From positions 62,001-126,000 of the forward strand of contig NZ_QZMS01000013.1 of the NCBI RefSeq assembly GCF_003614885.1: a DNA stretch of 64,000 nucleotides, read 5' to 3'. Below, piece after piece: positions 39,688 through 49,387 of the stretch. The position numbers were made by a program, and so were the translations under genes. The notes beneath the pieces were generated by a model, which was given only the letters and a program-made list of their open reading frames with translations, did no database searches and was not told the origin of the DNA. Position 1 is the stretch's first letter. Each line of letters opens with the position of its first letter. Source of the DNA: Photobacterium salinisoli. GTDB lineage: Bacteria; Pseudomonadota; Gammaproteobacteria; Enterobacterales; Vibrionaceae.

Positions 39688-39718
39688 AGCCCTGAAAGTG
39701 AATGCTTTCAGGGCTTTT
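39688..39718. terminator. Terminator between yqgF and the YjiH-like gene
   Basis: AGCCCTGAAAG-TGAATG-CTTTCAGGGCT followed by TTT; it serves yqgE-yqgF and possibly the converging gene. Confidence 0.85.
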
Positions 39719-39762
39719 CAGTCACTTTGCGTTATCTGGCCACTGTGATCGTAAACTTATAT

Positions 39763-41073
39763 TTACCCGGCCACAAACATCGCAAACGGAATCGCCAGCA
39801 GCAAACTCAGCGCGGTACGGATAAACCAGATCACCACCAGGCGCCCGACACTCAGCGGAATGGAGGTCGACAGAATGCAGGGAATCGAGGCAGAAAAGAA
39901 CAGCACGCTTGACACACAAATCACGCCCGCAGCCATACGCACCACAAACTCAGCCTCGCGCAGCAACAAAGCAGGCAGGAACATTTCCGCCAGACCCGAT
40001 GCCGAGGCCTGCGCCAGTTCTTTGGCGCCATCAATGCCCCACACCGCGGTAAACGGGTAAAACAGATAGCCCAGCCATTCAAACACTGGGGTGTATTTCG
40101 CCACCAGCAAACCAATCAGGCCCACAGACATGATGGAAGGCAGGATGGAAATGGTCATGACCAAGCCGTCTTTGATGGTAGATAAGACATTGCTGCCCAC
40201 AGCCGGTGCCTGACGGGCCACATTCATGCCGGTCTGATACGCCGTCTGCAGTCGCCCCGCATTACCGGCCTCAGGCTCAGGATCAGCCACAGCTTCATCC
40301 ATCTGACGTAGCGGCGGCAAACGGACAGTAATCGCAGTAACAATGAAAGTGATCACCAGAGTGCCCCAGAAATACAGGTTCCATACCGACATCAGATCCA
40401 GGGTTTTCGCCACTATGATCATGAAAGTGGCCGACACGGTCGAGAAGCCGGTGGCGATAATCGCCGCCTCTTTCGCTGAATATTGCCCTGATTTGTATAC
40501 TCTATTGGTGATCAACAGACCCAGAGAGTAACTGCCGACGAATGAGGCAACCGCATCAATGGCAGAGCGCCCCGGCGTACGCCAGATGGGCCGCATCACA
40601 GGCTGCACCAGGATACCAATCAACTCCAGCAAACCGTAGCTCACCAGAAACGACAGAAACACCGCCCCGACAGGAACGATCAGCCCGACCGATATCACCA
40701 GCTTTTCAAACAAAAACGGCAACATGTCTTTGCTGTGCAGGAACTCTGGTCCTGCCCCTGTTACCGCCATCAGCGCAGCGCCGGCGCCCATGACTTTCAG
40801 TACAGAGAAAACTTTGTCTGTCAGACTCCTAGACCATTGGCCGCTGACAAAAGGATAGACGGCACCGATCACTATCATGGCAAAGGCATACCAGCCGACA
40901 CCGCTCCCCAGCCAGACTTTGATTTGACTAACCAAATGATCCAGCGGGATCGTCGATTTTCCATTTACCGAAATTGGCACGAAAAAGAAAAATATCCCGA
41001 CAGCACTGAGAAACAGTAAGCGGAAACGTGCCAGCGCATCCGATGCACTGACACGAGACTGAGATTGTTCCAT
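39763..41073 (-). CDS. YjiH-family membrane protein (nucleoside-recognition/GATE domain)
   Basis: This is a 436-residue polytopic membrane protein. I start at MEQSQSRVSASDALAR (41073) with GAGGGAG upstream. About ten hydrophobic segments are seen, including FLFLSAVGIFFFFVPISVNG (near residue 20) and FVGSYSLGLLITNRVYKSGQYS, which resemble YjiH and other GATE-domain proteins. The substrate is unknown. The gene sits on the opposite strand between yqgF and pilU, a pair that is adjacent in E. coli-type order, and a copy of an intergenic repeat lies on each side. This suggests a later insertion. Confidence 0.8.
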   Translation of the reverse strand: MEQSQSRVSASDALARFRLLFLSAVGIFFFFVPISVNGKSTIPLDHLVSQIKVWLGSGVGWYAFAMIVIGAVYPFVSGQWSRSLTDKVFSVLKVMGAGAALMAVTGAGPEFLHSKDMLPFLFEKLVISVGLIVPVGAVFLSFLVSYGLLELIGILVQPVMRPIWRTPGRSAIDAVASFVGSYSLGLLITNRVYKSGQYSAKEAAIIATGFSTVSATFMIIVAKTLDLMSVWNLYFWGTLVITFIVTAITVRLPPLRQMDEAVADPEPEAGNAGRLQTAYQTGMNVARQAPAVGSNVLSTIKDGLVMTISILPSIMSVGLIGLLVAKYTPVFEWLGYLFYPFTAVWGIDGAKELAQASASGLAEMFLPALLLREAEFVVRMAAGVICVSSVLFFSASIPCILSTSIPLSVGRLVVIWFIRTALSLLLAIPFAMFVAG

Positions 41074-41203
41074 GTTAATCACTCCCTCTACACGTTATTT
41101 GTATATACATATAAAGAGAGAGCAAACAGAGCGCAAGGTGGTTATTTTGAAACCACTAGGGGGATCACAAAGATTTAACCTAACAGTAACAAGATCACAG
41201 CCC

Positions 41204-41240
41204 GTACAGCTTATCCCGCTCTGGGATCATGGCTGTGCAA
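41204..41240 (-). repeat. Intergenic repeat, copy D
   Basis: GTACAGC (41204-41210), N14, GATCATGG (41225-41232), the same spacing as copy C and in the same orientation, on the other side of the YjiH-like gene. Confidence 0.55.
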
Positions 41241-41264
41241 AAGCTTCCCTAGTCGTATCCGCTA

Positions 41265-42371
41265 TCATTCAAACCGGATCGTGACCCCGTCCAGTCCGCC
41301 TCCCGAGCTCTGGCCAGACTGGCCGGTTTTGATCATCAGGCGCAAATCATTGGCCGAATCAGCATAACTGAGGGCATCGTTCTCGCGGACTTTGCCCTGT
41401 CTGAACAGCGCATACAGCGACTGATCAAAGGTGATCATGCCATGCTCACGGCCTTTGGCCATGGTCGCCTTCAGTTCATGCAATTCTCCGCGCCGGATAA
41501 GATCCGACACTCTGGGTGTGTTGATCAGTAACTCAAACACCGCATGGCGGCCCTCACCGGAAGGATCGGGGATCAGCTGCTGCGCCAGTATCCCTTTCAG
41601 GTTCAGCGACAAATCAAACAAAAACGATTCGCGCCGCTCTTCGGGCACTAAATGCAGTATCCGTTCCAGCGCCTGATTGGCATTATTGGCATGCAGAGTC
41701 GCCATGCAAAGGTGGCCGGTTTCGGCAAAATTGATGGCATGCTCCATGGTTTCCCGATTGCGTATCTCGCCAATCAGAATCATATCCGGTGCCTGACGCA
41801 AAGAATTTTTCAATGCCACTTCATAGCTTGCGGTATCTAGGCCGACTTCACGCTGGGTCACTATGCATTGCTGATGCTGATGAATAAATTCTATCGGGTC
41901 TTCAACCGTCAGAATATGACCGCTGCTATGGCGGTTTCTGTGCCCTGTCAGCGCGGCCATGGAGGTTGACTTACCCGAGCCGGTCGCCCCGACCACCAGG
42001 ATCAAACCCCGTTTCGCCAGCGCCATGGCTTTCATGGGTTCAGGCAAGCTGAGGGAATCCATATCGGGGATGACGGTTTCAATACGGCGAATCACCATAC
42101 CCGGCTGCTCACGCTGCCAGAAGGCGCTGATACGAAAACGGCGCTCACCGCGTACCAGTGCAAAGTTTGCCTCTTTCAGCCCGACAAACTCCTGCCACTG
42201 TTCAGCAGACATCGCCTGCTGACACAAGGCAGTCAGCTGCTCTGCCGACAAACATTCACCCAGAGAACACAGGCGCCCGTTCACTTTCAACTGGCAGGGC
42301 GCCGCCACGGTGAGATAAACGTCGGACGCCTGCTTGTCGGTCATCTGGCTGAGAATAAAATCCAAATTCAT
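41265..42371 (-). CDS. pilU: Type IV pilus retraction ATPase PilU
   Basis: PilU is a hexameric ATPase that assists PilT in pulling back type IV pili. I start at MNLDFILSQMTDKQASDVYL (42371; AGGA upstream), giving 368 residues, the usual PilU length. Walker A VVGATGSGKSTSM, the Asp box EDPIEFIHQ, and HATLHANNANQAL-type segments are present. It is 16 bases after pilT. In Vibrio PilT/PilU power retraction of DNA-uptake and chitin-binding pili. Confidence 0.95.
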   Translation of the reverse strand: MNLDFILSQMTDKQASDVYLTVAAPCQLKVNGRLCSLGECLSAEQLTALCQQAMSAEQWQEFVGLKEANFALVRGERRFRISAFWQREQPGMVIRRIETVIPDMDSLSLPEPMKAMALAKRGLILVVGATGSGKSTSMAALTGHRNRHSSGHILTVEDPIEFIHQHQQCIVTQREVGLDTASYEVALKNSLRQAPDMILIGEIRNRETMEHAINFAETGHLCMATLHANNANQALERILHLVPEERRESFLFDLSLNLKGILAQQLIPDPSGEGRHAVFELLINTPRVSDLIRRGELHELKATMAKGREHGMITFDQSLYALFRQGKVRENDALSYADSANDLRLMIKTGQSGQSSGGGLDGVTIRFE

Positions 42372-42387
42372 GGCTGATTTTCCTGCC

Positions 42388-43422
42388 TCATAATCCCTGA
42401 TTACGCTCAACTACCCGGGCTGCTTCCTCGGGTTCAATCAATCCCTGAGCCATTAAGCGGTTCACGGCCTGCTCCATTGTCTGCATCCCCATTCCGGCTC
42501 CGGTCTGGATCATGGAATACATCTGGGCCACTTTATCTTCCCGGATCAGGTTTCGGATCGCCGGGGTTGCCAGCATAATTTCGTGGGCTGCCATCCTGCC
42601 ACCGCCGGGGCATTTGAGCAGGGTCTGAGCGATCACCGCCCGCAGTGATTCCGACAGCATAGAACGCACCATGGCTTTATCATTACCGGGGAAAACATCA
42701 ATGATCCGGTCGATTGCTTTGGCTGCCGAGCTGGTGTGCAGAGTGCCCAGCACCAGATGACCGGTTTCGGCCGCGGTCAGCGCCAGACGTATGGTTTCCT
42801 GATCGCGCAATTCGCCCACCATGATCACATCAGGATCTTCGCGCAACGCCGAGCGCAGCGCATTCTGAAAACTGTGGGTATCACGGTGCACTTCGCGCTG
42901 ATTGATCAGGCAGCGCTTACTTTGATGAACAAACTCCACCGGATCTTCAATGGTCAGAATATGACGGTGAGTGTGGGTGTTAATATGATCCACCATAGCA
43001 GCAATGGTGGTCGATTTGCCTGAACCGGTTGCCCCGGTTACCAGCACCAGCCCACGCTGGCTCTGGGCTATCTGGTAAAAGACCTCAGGTACTTGCAGGG
43101 TTTCCAGCGAGGGAACAGACTGGGGAATAGTACGGAACACCGCGGCACACCCGCGGGACTGCTGAAACGCGTTGACACGAAACCGTCCGACATCGGGCAA
43201 TAAAAAAGAAAAATCCACTTCCAGCTTTTCTTCATATTCACGCCGCTGGCCGTCATTCATAATGTCGGTAATCAGCCTGTGCGTCTCTTCATGGCTCAGA
43301 GGCGGTATGCTGAGCGGCCTGACATCACCGTCTACCCGAATCATTGGCGATACCCCAGCGGAAAGGTGCAGATCGGAGGCGTTATGCTTTACACTAAAGT
43401 CCAGTAGCTCGGTGATATCCAT
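42388..43422 (-). CDS. pilT: Type IV pilus retraction ATPase PilT
   Basis: PilT is the main retraction motor of type IV pili. The 344-residue protein starts MDITELLDFSVKHNASDLHLSAG and has Walker A VTGATGSGKSTTI (near residue 130), the Asp box TIEDPVEFVH, a Walker B region VGELRDQETIRLALTAAETGH and the retraction motif AIRNLIREDK. It is divergent from yggS with only 23 bases between the starts, so the promoters must overlap the genes. Confidence 0.97.
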   Translation of the reverse strand: MDITELLDFSVKHNASDLHLSAGVSPMIRVDGDVRPLSIPPLSHEETHRLITDIMNDGQRREYEEKLEVDFSFLLPDVGRFRVNAFQQSRGCAAVFRTIPQSVPSLETLQVPEVFYQIAQSQRGLVLVTGATGSGKSTTIAAMVDHINTHTHRHILTIEDPVEFVHQSKRCLINQREVHRDTHSFQNALRSALREDPDVIMVGELRDQETIRLALTAAETGHLVLGTLHTSSAAKAIDRIIDVFPGNDKAMVRSMLSESLRAVIAQTLLKCPGGGRMAAHEIMLATPAIRNLIREDKVAQMYSMIQTGAGMGMQTMEQAVNRLMAQGLIEPEEAARVVERNQGL

Positions 43423-43445
43423 ACATTTTCCCTAAAGAATCGATT

Positions 43446-44147
43446 ATGAGTAGTATCAAACAAAATATTACACAGGTCACCCGCGAGATCCGGCAGGCCT
43501 GCGAAAAATGCGGCCGCGATACAGATTCAGTGCAACTGCTGGCGGTCAGTAAAACCAAACCGGTCAGTGCTATCGCTGAAGCCATTGCGGCGGGACAACG
43601 CGCCTTCGGTGAAAACTATGTGCAGGAAGGCGTTGAGAAAATTCAGCACTTTTCTCAGTCGGACCCAGCCTTAGTCTGGCATTTTATCGGCCCTGTCCAG
43701 TCCAACAAGACACGCCCGATCGCCGAACATTTCGACTGGGTGCATTCTGTCGACAGGCTTAAAATCGCCCGCCGCCTCAGCGAGCAGCGCCCGGCAACGC
43801 TGCCGCCACTGAAAATACTGCTTCAGGTCAACACCAGTGGCGAAGCCTCTAAATCAGGTGTCGACTTTGACCAGCTGGCAGAGCTGGCTGTCGAAGTTGC
43901 CGCATTGCCCAATATAGAACTGCGCGGATTAATGTCGATACCGGAAAAAGCCGACGATTATGCCAGTCAGTTCCAGGCTTTTTCTGCACTGGCGAAAGCC
44001 AGAGAGAGTTTGCAGCAACGCCTGCCGCAAACCACATTGGATACCCTGTCGATGGGAATGAGCGGCGACATGGAAGCGGCTGTGGCCGCAGGCAGCACTA
44101 TGGTGCGCATCGGGACCGCTATCTTTGGTGCCAGGGATTACAGTTAA
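43446..44147 (+). CDS. yggS: PLP homeostasis protein YggS
   Basis: YggS binds pyridoxal 5'-phosphate and keeps B6 and amino-acid pools balanced. The 233-residue alanine-racemase-like barrel has its PLP lysine in AVSKTKP (Lys36), GENYVQEGVEKI and LSMGMSGDMEAAV. It opens a yggS-proC-yggT-yggU run that is conserved in gammaproteobacteria. Confidence 0.96.
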   Translation: MSSIKQNITQVTREIRQACEKCGRDTDSVQLLAVSKTKPVSAIAEAIAAGQRAFGENYVQEGVEKIQHFSQSDPALVWHFIGPVQSNKTRPIAEHFDWVHSVDRLKIARRLSEQRPATLPPLKILLQVNTSGEASKSGVDFDQLAELAVEVAALPNIELRGLMSIPEKADDYASQFQAFSALAKARESLQQRLPQTTLDTLSMGMSGDMEAAVAAGSTMVRIGTAIFGARDYS

Positions 44148-44193
44148 CTTCGCTTGAAGCATCAGGCGCTTATTACGTTCAGAAGGATTTCTC

Positions 44194-45012
44194 ATGGAAC
44201 AACGTACAATCGCTTTTATCGGCGCCGGCAACATGGCCCGTTCCATCATCGCCGGCCTGGTTGCCAGCGGTTATCCCGCCGATAAAATCACCGCAACCGC
44301 GCCCAGTGCCGAACGCCGGGAACCACTGGCCCGTGAATACGGCATTCATACCGATAGCGACAACCTACGCGCCGCCCAGCAAGCCGAGGTCATCGTACTG
44401 GCTGTCAAACCCCAGCTGATGGCCAGCGTTTGTGAACCGCTGCAAGCCATCAACTTCGACGGCAAACTGGTCATTTCCATTGCTGCCGGTATCTCAGTGG
44501 CGCGCCTGCAGGAGATGCTGGCGGCCAAAGTCAGCCTGGTACGTGTCATGCCTAATACCCCTTCACTGATTGGTAAAGGAATGAGCGGTATGTATGCCGA
44601 TTCATGTGTCAGCAGCCAGGATCGCCAATTTTCTGACAACCTGATGGCAGCGGTAGGCAAAACCTGCTGGGTAACGCAAGAGTCGGGAATTAATGGCGTG
44701 ATTGCCGCTGCCGGCAGTGCGCCCGCTTACTTTTTTCTGTTCATGGAAGCCATGCAGAATGAAGCGATTCGTCAGGGCTTTGACAAGGATACCGCGCGTG
44801 AATTGGTTCAGCAGGCCGCACTGGGCGCAGCCGGCATGGTAATCGCCAACCCGGACACAGAGCTGTCGACCCTGCGTGAGCAGGTAACCTCAAAAGGCGG
44901 TACCACAGCAGAGGCAATCCGCACATTTAATGAAGCGCAACTTAGTGATATCGTAGCCAAAGCCATGCAGGCCGCTGTCAGCCGCGCACAGGAAATGGAA
45001 AAATTATTTTAA
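44194..45012 (+). CDS. proC: Pyrroline-5-carboxylate reductase
   Basis: ProC reduces pyrroline-5-carboxylate to proline with NADPH. The 272-residue protein has the Rossmann start IAFIGAGNMARSIIAGL, VRVMPNTPSLIGKGMSG and the C-terminal TSKGGTTAEAIRTF signature. AAGGA lies upstream of the ATG. It lies between yggS and yggT. Confidence 0.97.
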   Translation: MEQRTIAFIGAGNMARSIIAGLVASGYPADKITATAPSAERREPLAREYGIHTDSDNLRAAQQAEVIVLAVKPQLMASVCEPLQAINFDGKLVISIAAGISVARLQEMLAAKVSLVRVMPNTPSLIGKGMSGMYADSCVSSQDRQFSDNLMAAVGKTCWVTQESGINGVIAAAGSAPAYFFLFMEAMQNEAIRQGFDKDTARELVQQAALGAAGMVIANPDTELSTLREQVTSKGGTTAEAIRTFNEAQLSDIVAKAMQAAVSRAQEMEKLF

Positions 45013-45021
45013 GGTAACAAT

Positions 45022-45579
45022 ATGAATGCTATTGCTTTTTTAGTCAGTACCCTTTTTGATCTTTATATCATGGTGGTACTGCTGCGACTGTGGCTGCAAT
45101 GGGCCAAAGCGGATTTCTACAATCCCTTTTCCCAGTTTGTGGTGAAAGTCACCCAGCCAGTCCTCGGCCCGCTGCGTCGTGTGATCCCTTCAATCGGCTC
45201 GCTCGATCTGGCCACAGTGCTGTTTGCTTACCTGCTCACGGTAGGAAAGTTTATCGCTCTGCAATTAGTGCTGACCAATGGCGGAGTGGCATTCAGCCCT
45301 GATTTGTTCTGGATCGCCGGATTATCTTTGCTCAAGGCGGCCGGTGGACTGTTGTTCTGGGTGCTGCTGATCCGTGCCATCCTGAGCTGGGTCAGTCAGG
45401 GACGCAGCCCGATAGAATACGTGATGCATCAGCTGACAGAACCTATGACAGCGCCGATTCGCCGCATCATTCCGGCCATTGGCGGTCTGGATCTGAGCGT
45501 ACTGGTGCTGTTTGTTGGCCTGCACTTCGCCAATATCCTGATGGGCGATCTGATTGGCCCTATCTGGTTCCAGCTGTGA
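45022..45579 (+). CDS. yggT: YggT family membrane protein
   Basis: YggT is a small inner-membrane protein of unclear role (some relatives are tied to osmotic or potassium traits). The 185-residue protein has four to five helices in two repeats: [27 protein letters not shown] and the related [21 protein letters not shown], each followed by P(V/M)xxPxRRxIPxIGxLD. The gene stop overlaps the GTG of yggU. Confidence 0.93.
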   Translation: MNAIAFLVSTLFDLYIMVVLLRLWLQWAKADFYNPFSQFVVKVTQPVLGPLRRVIPSIGSLDLATVLFAYLLTVGKFIALQLVLTNGGVAFSPDLFWIAGLSLLKAAGGLLFWVLLIRAILSWVSQGRSPIEYVMHQLTEPMTAPIRRIIPAIGGLDLSVLVLFVGLHFANILMGDLIGPIWFQL

Positions 45580-45869
45580 GCCTGAGCCCAGTCAGTAGAG
45601 ATAAAGCGGATCTTATGATCCGCTTTTATGTGCAACCCAGAGCCAGCCGGGATCAGCTTGTCGGTCTGCATGGCGAGGCGATCAAAGTGGCCATCACGGC
45701 CCCGCCGGTTGACGGCAAAGCAAACAGCCACCTGATCACGTTCCTGGCTAAGCAATTCAGAGTCAACAAAGGACACGTCATTATCGAAAAGGGAGAAACG
45801 GGCCGTCACAAACTCGTACGGATACAAGCACCGCAAACCATACCCCCGCTCGTCAGCGCCTTGCTGTAA
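45576..45869 (+). CDS. yggU: DUF167 protein YggU
   Basis: The 97-residue product has the DUF167 core [34 protein letters not shown] and [14 protein letters not shown]. Its function is unknown. The start GTG (45576) overlaps the yggT TGA, so it is translated by coupling. Length agrees with E. coli YggU (96). Confidence 0.93.
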   Translation: MSLSPVSRDKADLMIRFYVQPRASRDQLVGLHGEAIKVAITAPPVDGKANSHLITFLAKQFRVNKGHVIIEKGETGRHKLVRIQAPQTIPPLVSALL

Positions 45870-45994
45870 TTCTGATTCCCGCAAAGACGCTGTCAGCGTA
45901 CCACTCTATACTTTAAACAGTTAACGCTTTATCCCTTTAGAATGTAAGGTCTTACTCCATCTGGCATACTTCAACAGGATAGAAGGACAACACC

Positions 45995-46423
45995 ATGAAA
46001 CAGTTACTGATTGCTGTTATTGCAACCATAGGTTTTGCCCTGCCAGCACAGGCAGAACAACTCAAAAATATCGGCGAGCTGGAAGTGCACTATTCCACCT
46101 TTCCGTCTACCTTCCTGACGGCGGATATCGCGAAAAATTACCGTATTCAGCGCAGCCGTTATTCAGCATTGATCAATATCACTGTGCTCGATACCAGCGT
46201 CGAAGGTAAACCGGCTGTCGCGGCAGTAGTTAAAGGCACAGCGCGTAATCTGGTCGGCAATGAGAAAAACCTCACTTTCCGTGAAGTACGCGAAGGCGAT
46301 GCTATCTACTACATTGCCGAGCTGAGCCATGCCAATGAAGAACGCTTCCGTTTTAATATTGATGTCTCCCGCCAGTCCACCAGCGGTAATATTCAGTTCG
46401 AACAGACCTATTTCGCCGAATAA
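45995..46423 (+). CDS. DUF4426 periplasmic protein
   Basis: This 142-residue exported protein has a signal peptide (MKQLLIAVIATIGFALPAQA) and a beta-rich mature part with ELEVHYSTFPSTFLTADIAKNYRIQRS and SALINITVLD, typical of the DUF4426 family found between yggU and rdgB in Vibrionaceae and relatives. The function is unknown. AGAAGGA lies upstream of the ATG. Confidence 0.85.
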   Translation: MKQLLIAVIATIGFALPAQAEQLKNIGELEVHYSTFPSTFLTADIAKNYRIQRSRYSALINITVLDTSVEGKPAVAAVVKGTARNLVGNEKNLTFREVREGDAIYYIAELSHANEERFRFNIDVSRQSTSGNIQFEQTYFAE

Positions 46424-46528
46424 GCCACTCAGCCAGATAAAGAGGAAGATCACTCTTCTTTTCTGTCTTTGGCATTTGCTCTGGCTGTGGGTATCATAGC
46501 GCCCCAGCCTTACAGACCAGGAGTCTTC

Positions 46529-47122
46529 ATGAGCAAACTAGTACTTGCGACCGGCAATCAGGGTAAAGTCCGTGAAATGGCCAACCTGCTTGCCGATTTC
46601 GGTTTTGAGGTCATCGCCCAGACTGAGCTTAACGTCTCTGACGTTGCCGAAACTGGCACAACATTCATTGAAAATGCCATCATTAAAGCGCGTCACGCCG
46701 CCAGAGAAACCGGCCTGCCCGCAATTGCCGATGACTCTGGCCTGGAAGTGGATGCCCTAAAAGGGGCGCCGGGGATTTACTCGGCCCGTTATGCCGGAGC
46801 AGGCGCCAGTGATCAGGCGAATCTGGAAAAACTGCTCGATGCCATGAAAGACGTACCGGAGGCTGAACGCACCGCCCGCTTCCACTGTGTGCTGGTGATG
46901 ATGCGCCACGCCGATGATCCGACACCTCTGGTTTGCCACGGTAAATGGGAAGGCCGTATTCTCCGCCAGGCCAAAGGCGAGAATGGCTTTGGCTATGATC
47001 CTGTTTTCTGGGTACCGGAAGCCGATTGCGCCTCAGCCGAGCTCTCCCCTGAACATAAAAAGCAATTGTCACACCGCGGCAAAGCCTTGCAACACCTCTT
47101 TGCTGCCCTGAAGGACGCCTGA
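46529..47122 (+). CDS. rdgB: XTP/dITP pyrophosphatase
   Basis: RdgB hydrolyses dITP, XTP and ITP, cleansing the nucleotide pool. I start at [17 protein letters not shown] (46529; AGGAG upstream), giving 197 residues. [21 protein letters not shown] and [24 protein letters not shown] are the catalytic and substrate motifs. The stop overlaps the hemW start (TGATG), so translation is coupled. Confidence 0.97.
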   Translation: MSKLVLATGNQGKVREMANLLADFGFEVIAQTELNVSDVAETGTTFIENAIIKARHAARETGLPAIADDSGLEVDALKGAPGIYSARYAGAGASDQANLEKLLDAMKDVPEAERTARFHCVLVMMRHADDPTPLVCHGKWEGRILRQAKGENGFGYDPVFWVPEADCASAELSPEHKKQLSHRGKALQHLFAALKDA

Positions 47123-48282
47123 TGTTAGTACCGCCACCACTGAGCCTGTATGTACACATTCCCTGGTGTGTCCAGAAATGTCCCTACTGCGATTTCAACT
47201 CCCATGCGCTGAAGCACGACATTCCCGAGCTGGATTACATCGACGCGCTGCTTGAGGATCTGGCTATTGACCTTGATCGCTATCAACTGACTGATGGCAG
47301 CCGGGCTCTGCACTCCATTTTTATCGGTGGCGGCACCCCGAGCCTGATTTCCGCACCGGAGATCGGACGACTGCTGGCGGGCATTGAAGCTAGAATACCG
47401 TTCAGCGACAAGATTGAAATCACCATGGAAGCCAATCCCGGCACTGTGGAAGCCGGTCGGTTTCAAGCTTACCGTGAAGTGGGCGTCAACCGGATTTCTA
47501 TCGGCGTACAGAGTTTTCAGGATGACAAGCTCAAACGCTTAGGCCGGATTCACGGCAAAGATGAAGCTGTCCGCGCTGCCGGGCTGGCTCAGGAAGCCGG
47601 ACTGAACAGCTTTAATCTGGATCTGATGCATGGCCTGCCGGATCAATCCGTTGAAGATGCCATGTCGGATCTGAGGCAAGCAATCGCCTTAAACCCGCCG
47701 CATCTGTCCTGGTATCAGCTGACTATCGAGCCCAATACGCTGTTTTATTCAAAGCCGCCGACCCTGCCGGATGACGATGATCTGTGGGATATTTTCGAAC
47801 AGGGCCATGTGCTGCTGGCCGAGGCCGGTTATCAGCAGTACGAGATTTCCGGGTACAGCAAGCCCGGTATGCAGTGCCAGCACAACCTCAATTACTGGCG
47901 CTTTGGTGATTATCTTGGCATTGGCTGTGGTGCCCACGGCAAGGTGAGCTTTACTGACGGTCGCATCACCCGTACGGTGAAAGTGAAACACCCGCGCGGT
48001 TATCTCAATCCGCAAAAGGCGTATTTGGATCAGGAAACCCAGGTTGGTAATGAAGAGCGGCCGTTTGAGTTTTTCATGAACCGTTTCCGCTTGCTGGAGG
48101 CCTGTCCGAAGCAGGACTATGTGGAGCGGACCGGTCTGTCACTGGACACTATTCGCCAGCCGATCACCTGGGCGCTCGACAAGCAATACCTGCTCGATCA
48201 AGGCGACAGCTGGCAAATCACTGAACAGGGAAAACTTTTCCTCAATGATTTACTGGCCGCTTTTGTCGAGGAAGACCAGTAA
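47122..48282 (+). CDS. hemW: Radical SAM heme chaperone HemW
   Basis: HemW (formerly taken for oxygen-independent coproporphyrinogen oxidase) inserts heme into respiratory proteins. The 386-residue protein has the radical-SAM cysteines in WCVQKCPYCDF (Cys16, Cys20, Cys23), GGGTPSLI, SIGVQSFQDDKL and NLDLMHGLPDQS. rdgB-hemW is a conserved coupled pair. A strong terminator follows. Confidence 0.96.
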   Translation: MLVPPPLSLYVHIPWCVQKCPYCDFNSHALKHDIPELDYIDALLEDLAIDLDRYQLTDGSRALHSIFIGGGTPSLISAPEIGRLLAGIEARIPFSDKIEITMEANPGTVEAGRFQAYREVGVNRISIGVQSFQDDKLKRLGRIHGKDEAVRAAGLAQEAGLNSFNLDLMHGLPDQSVEDAMSDLRQAIALNPPHLSWYQLTIEPNTLFYSKPPTLPDDDDLWDIFEQGHVLLAEAGYQQYEISGYSKPGMQCQHNLNYWRFGDYLGIGCGAHGKVSFTDGRITRTVKVKHPRGYLNPQKAYLDQETQVGNEERPFEFFMNRFRLLEACPKQDYVERTGLSLDTIRQPITWALDKQYLLDQGDSWQITEQGKLFLNDLLAAFVEEDQ

Positions 48283-48293
48283 CAGGCAATCGT

Positions 48294-48325
48294 TCGCTGG
48301 CAGTGTACTGCCAGCGACTTTTCTT
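48294..48325 (+). terminator. Terminator after hemW
   Basis: TCGCTGGCAG and CTGCCAGCGA form a perfect 10-bp stem around TGTA, followed by CTTTTCTT. Confidence 0.85.
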
Positions 48326-48350
48326 CATACGCTCTGTCCGTCTGAAGCTG

Positions 48351-49271
48351 TCAGAAGATAGAACGGCCGATGCGCTCTGCCAGTAACTCCAGTGCTGCGG
48401 TGCCGGCCACAGAATTTCCCGAGGCATCAAGCTCGGGCGACCAGACCGCAATCGACATTTCTCCCGGCACAATAGCGACAATACCGCCACCAACCCCTGA
48501 TTTACCCGGCATACCGACACGATAGGCAAATTCACCGGCACCATCATACAGACCGCAGGTTGCCAGTAGTGCATTGATTTGTTTGCTTTGGGTAGAAGAT
48601 ATCAGCGGAGTATCTGTGCCCAATGGTAAACCTTTGTTAGCCAGATAACTGAAGGTCCGGGCTAGATCAACACAGCTCATTTTAAGCGCACAGTAGCCGA
48701 AATAATTACCCAGTACAGGCACAACGTCGTTGTTGAAATTGCCGAACGCACGCATCAGATAGGCAATCGCCGCATTGCGGTCGCTGTGCTGCATTTCCGA
48801 TGCAGCCACGTCCTTGTCGTAGGCGATCTCCGGATTACAGGCCAGACTGCGCACCAGCTCCAGCATACGGTACTGCGGCGCGGAAAGCCGACTGTGCAAC
48901 AGATCCGACACCACCAGCGCACCGGCATTAATGAAAGGATTACGCGGAATACCCTGCTCCAGCTCCAGCTGGATCATCGAATTAAACGCATGGCCCGATG
49001 GCTCTTTACCGACACGGGACCAGATTTCATCAGCCTCATACAATGTCATAGCCAGAGTCAGACTCAGCACTTTGGAGATCGACTGGATTGAGAAGCCTTC
49101 TTCGCTGTCGCCGGCCTGAATAATTTCACCGTCGTTATAGCAGACTGCGATGCCTAGCCTGTTGGCGGGAACCTGTGCCAGTGCAGGGATATAGCCGGCG
49201 ACTTTGCCCTGGCCTATTAAGGGTCTGACTTCATCCAGAATCTCGTTCAGCAACTGCTTATTTGGCTTCAT
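48351..49271 (-). CDS. glsB: Glutaminase
   Basis: The enzyme hydrolyses glutamine to glutamate and ammonia. The 306-residue serine-dependent beta-lactamase-fold protein has [11 protein letters not shown] (catalytic Ser64 and Lys67), [20 protein letters not shown], and [14 protein letters not shown] with the second lysine nearby (GKSGVGG). It is preceded on the same strand by trmB, behind a terminator, so it has its own promoter. Confidence 0.95.
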   Translation of the reverse strand: MKPNKQLLNEILDEVRPLIGQGKVAGYIPALAQVPANRLGIAVCYNDGEIIQAGDSEEGFSIQSISKVLSLTLAMTLYEADEIWSRVGKEPSGHAFNSMIQLELEQGIPRNPFINAGALVVSDLLHSRLSAPQYRMLELVRSLACNPEIAYDKDVAASEMQHSDRNAAIAYLMRAFGNFNNDVVPVLGNYFGYCALKMSCVDLARTFSYLANKGLPLGTDTPLISSTQSKQINALLATCGLYDGAGEFAYRVGMPGKSGVGGGIVAIVPGEMSIAVWSPELDASGNSVAGTAALELLAERIGRSIF

Positions 49272-49290
49272 TCACTGTCTCCAGAGGACA

Positions 49291-49317
49291 AAAAAGCCAA
49301 CTCAGAGGCTGGCTTTT
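49291..49317 (-). terminator. Terminator between trmB and glsB
   Basis: AAAAGCCA and TGGCTTTT form a stem with a 10-base loop; on the minus strand a T run follows. Confidence 0.75.
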
Positions 49318-49387
49318 CAGGCTAATAATGTTTTCAGGTCAACATCTTACTCTATGTTGGCCCGCAATGGCTTTGAACCATAGCACA

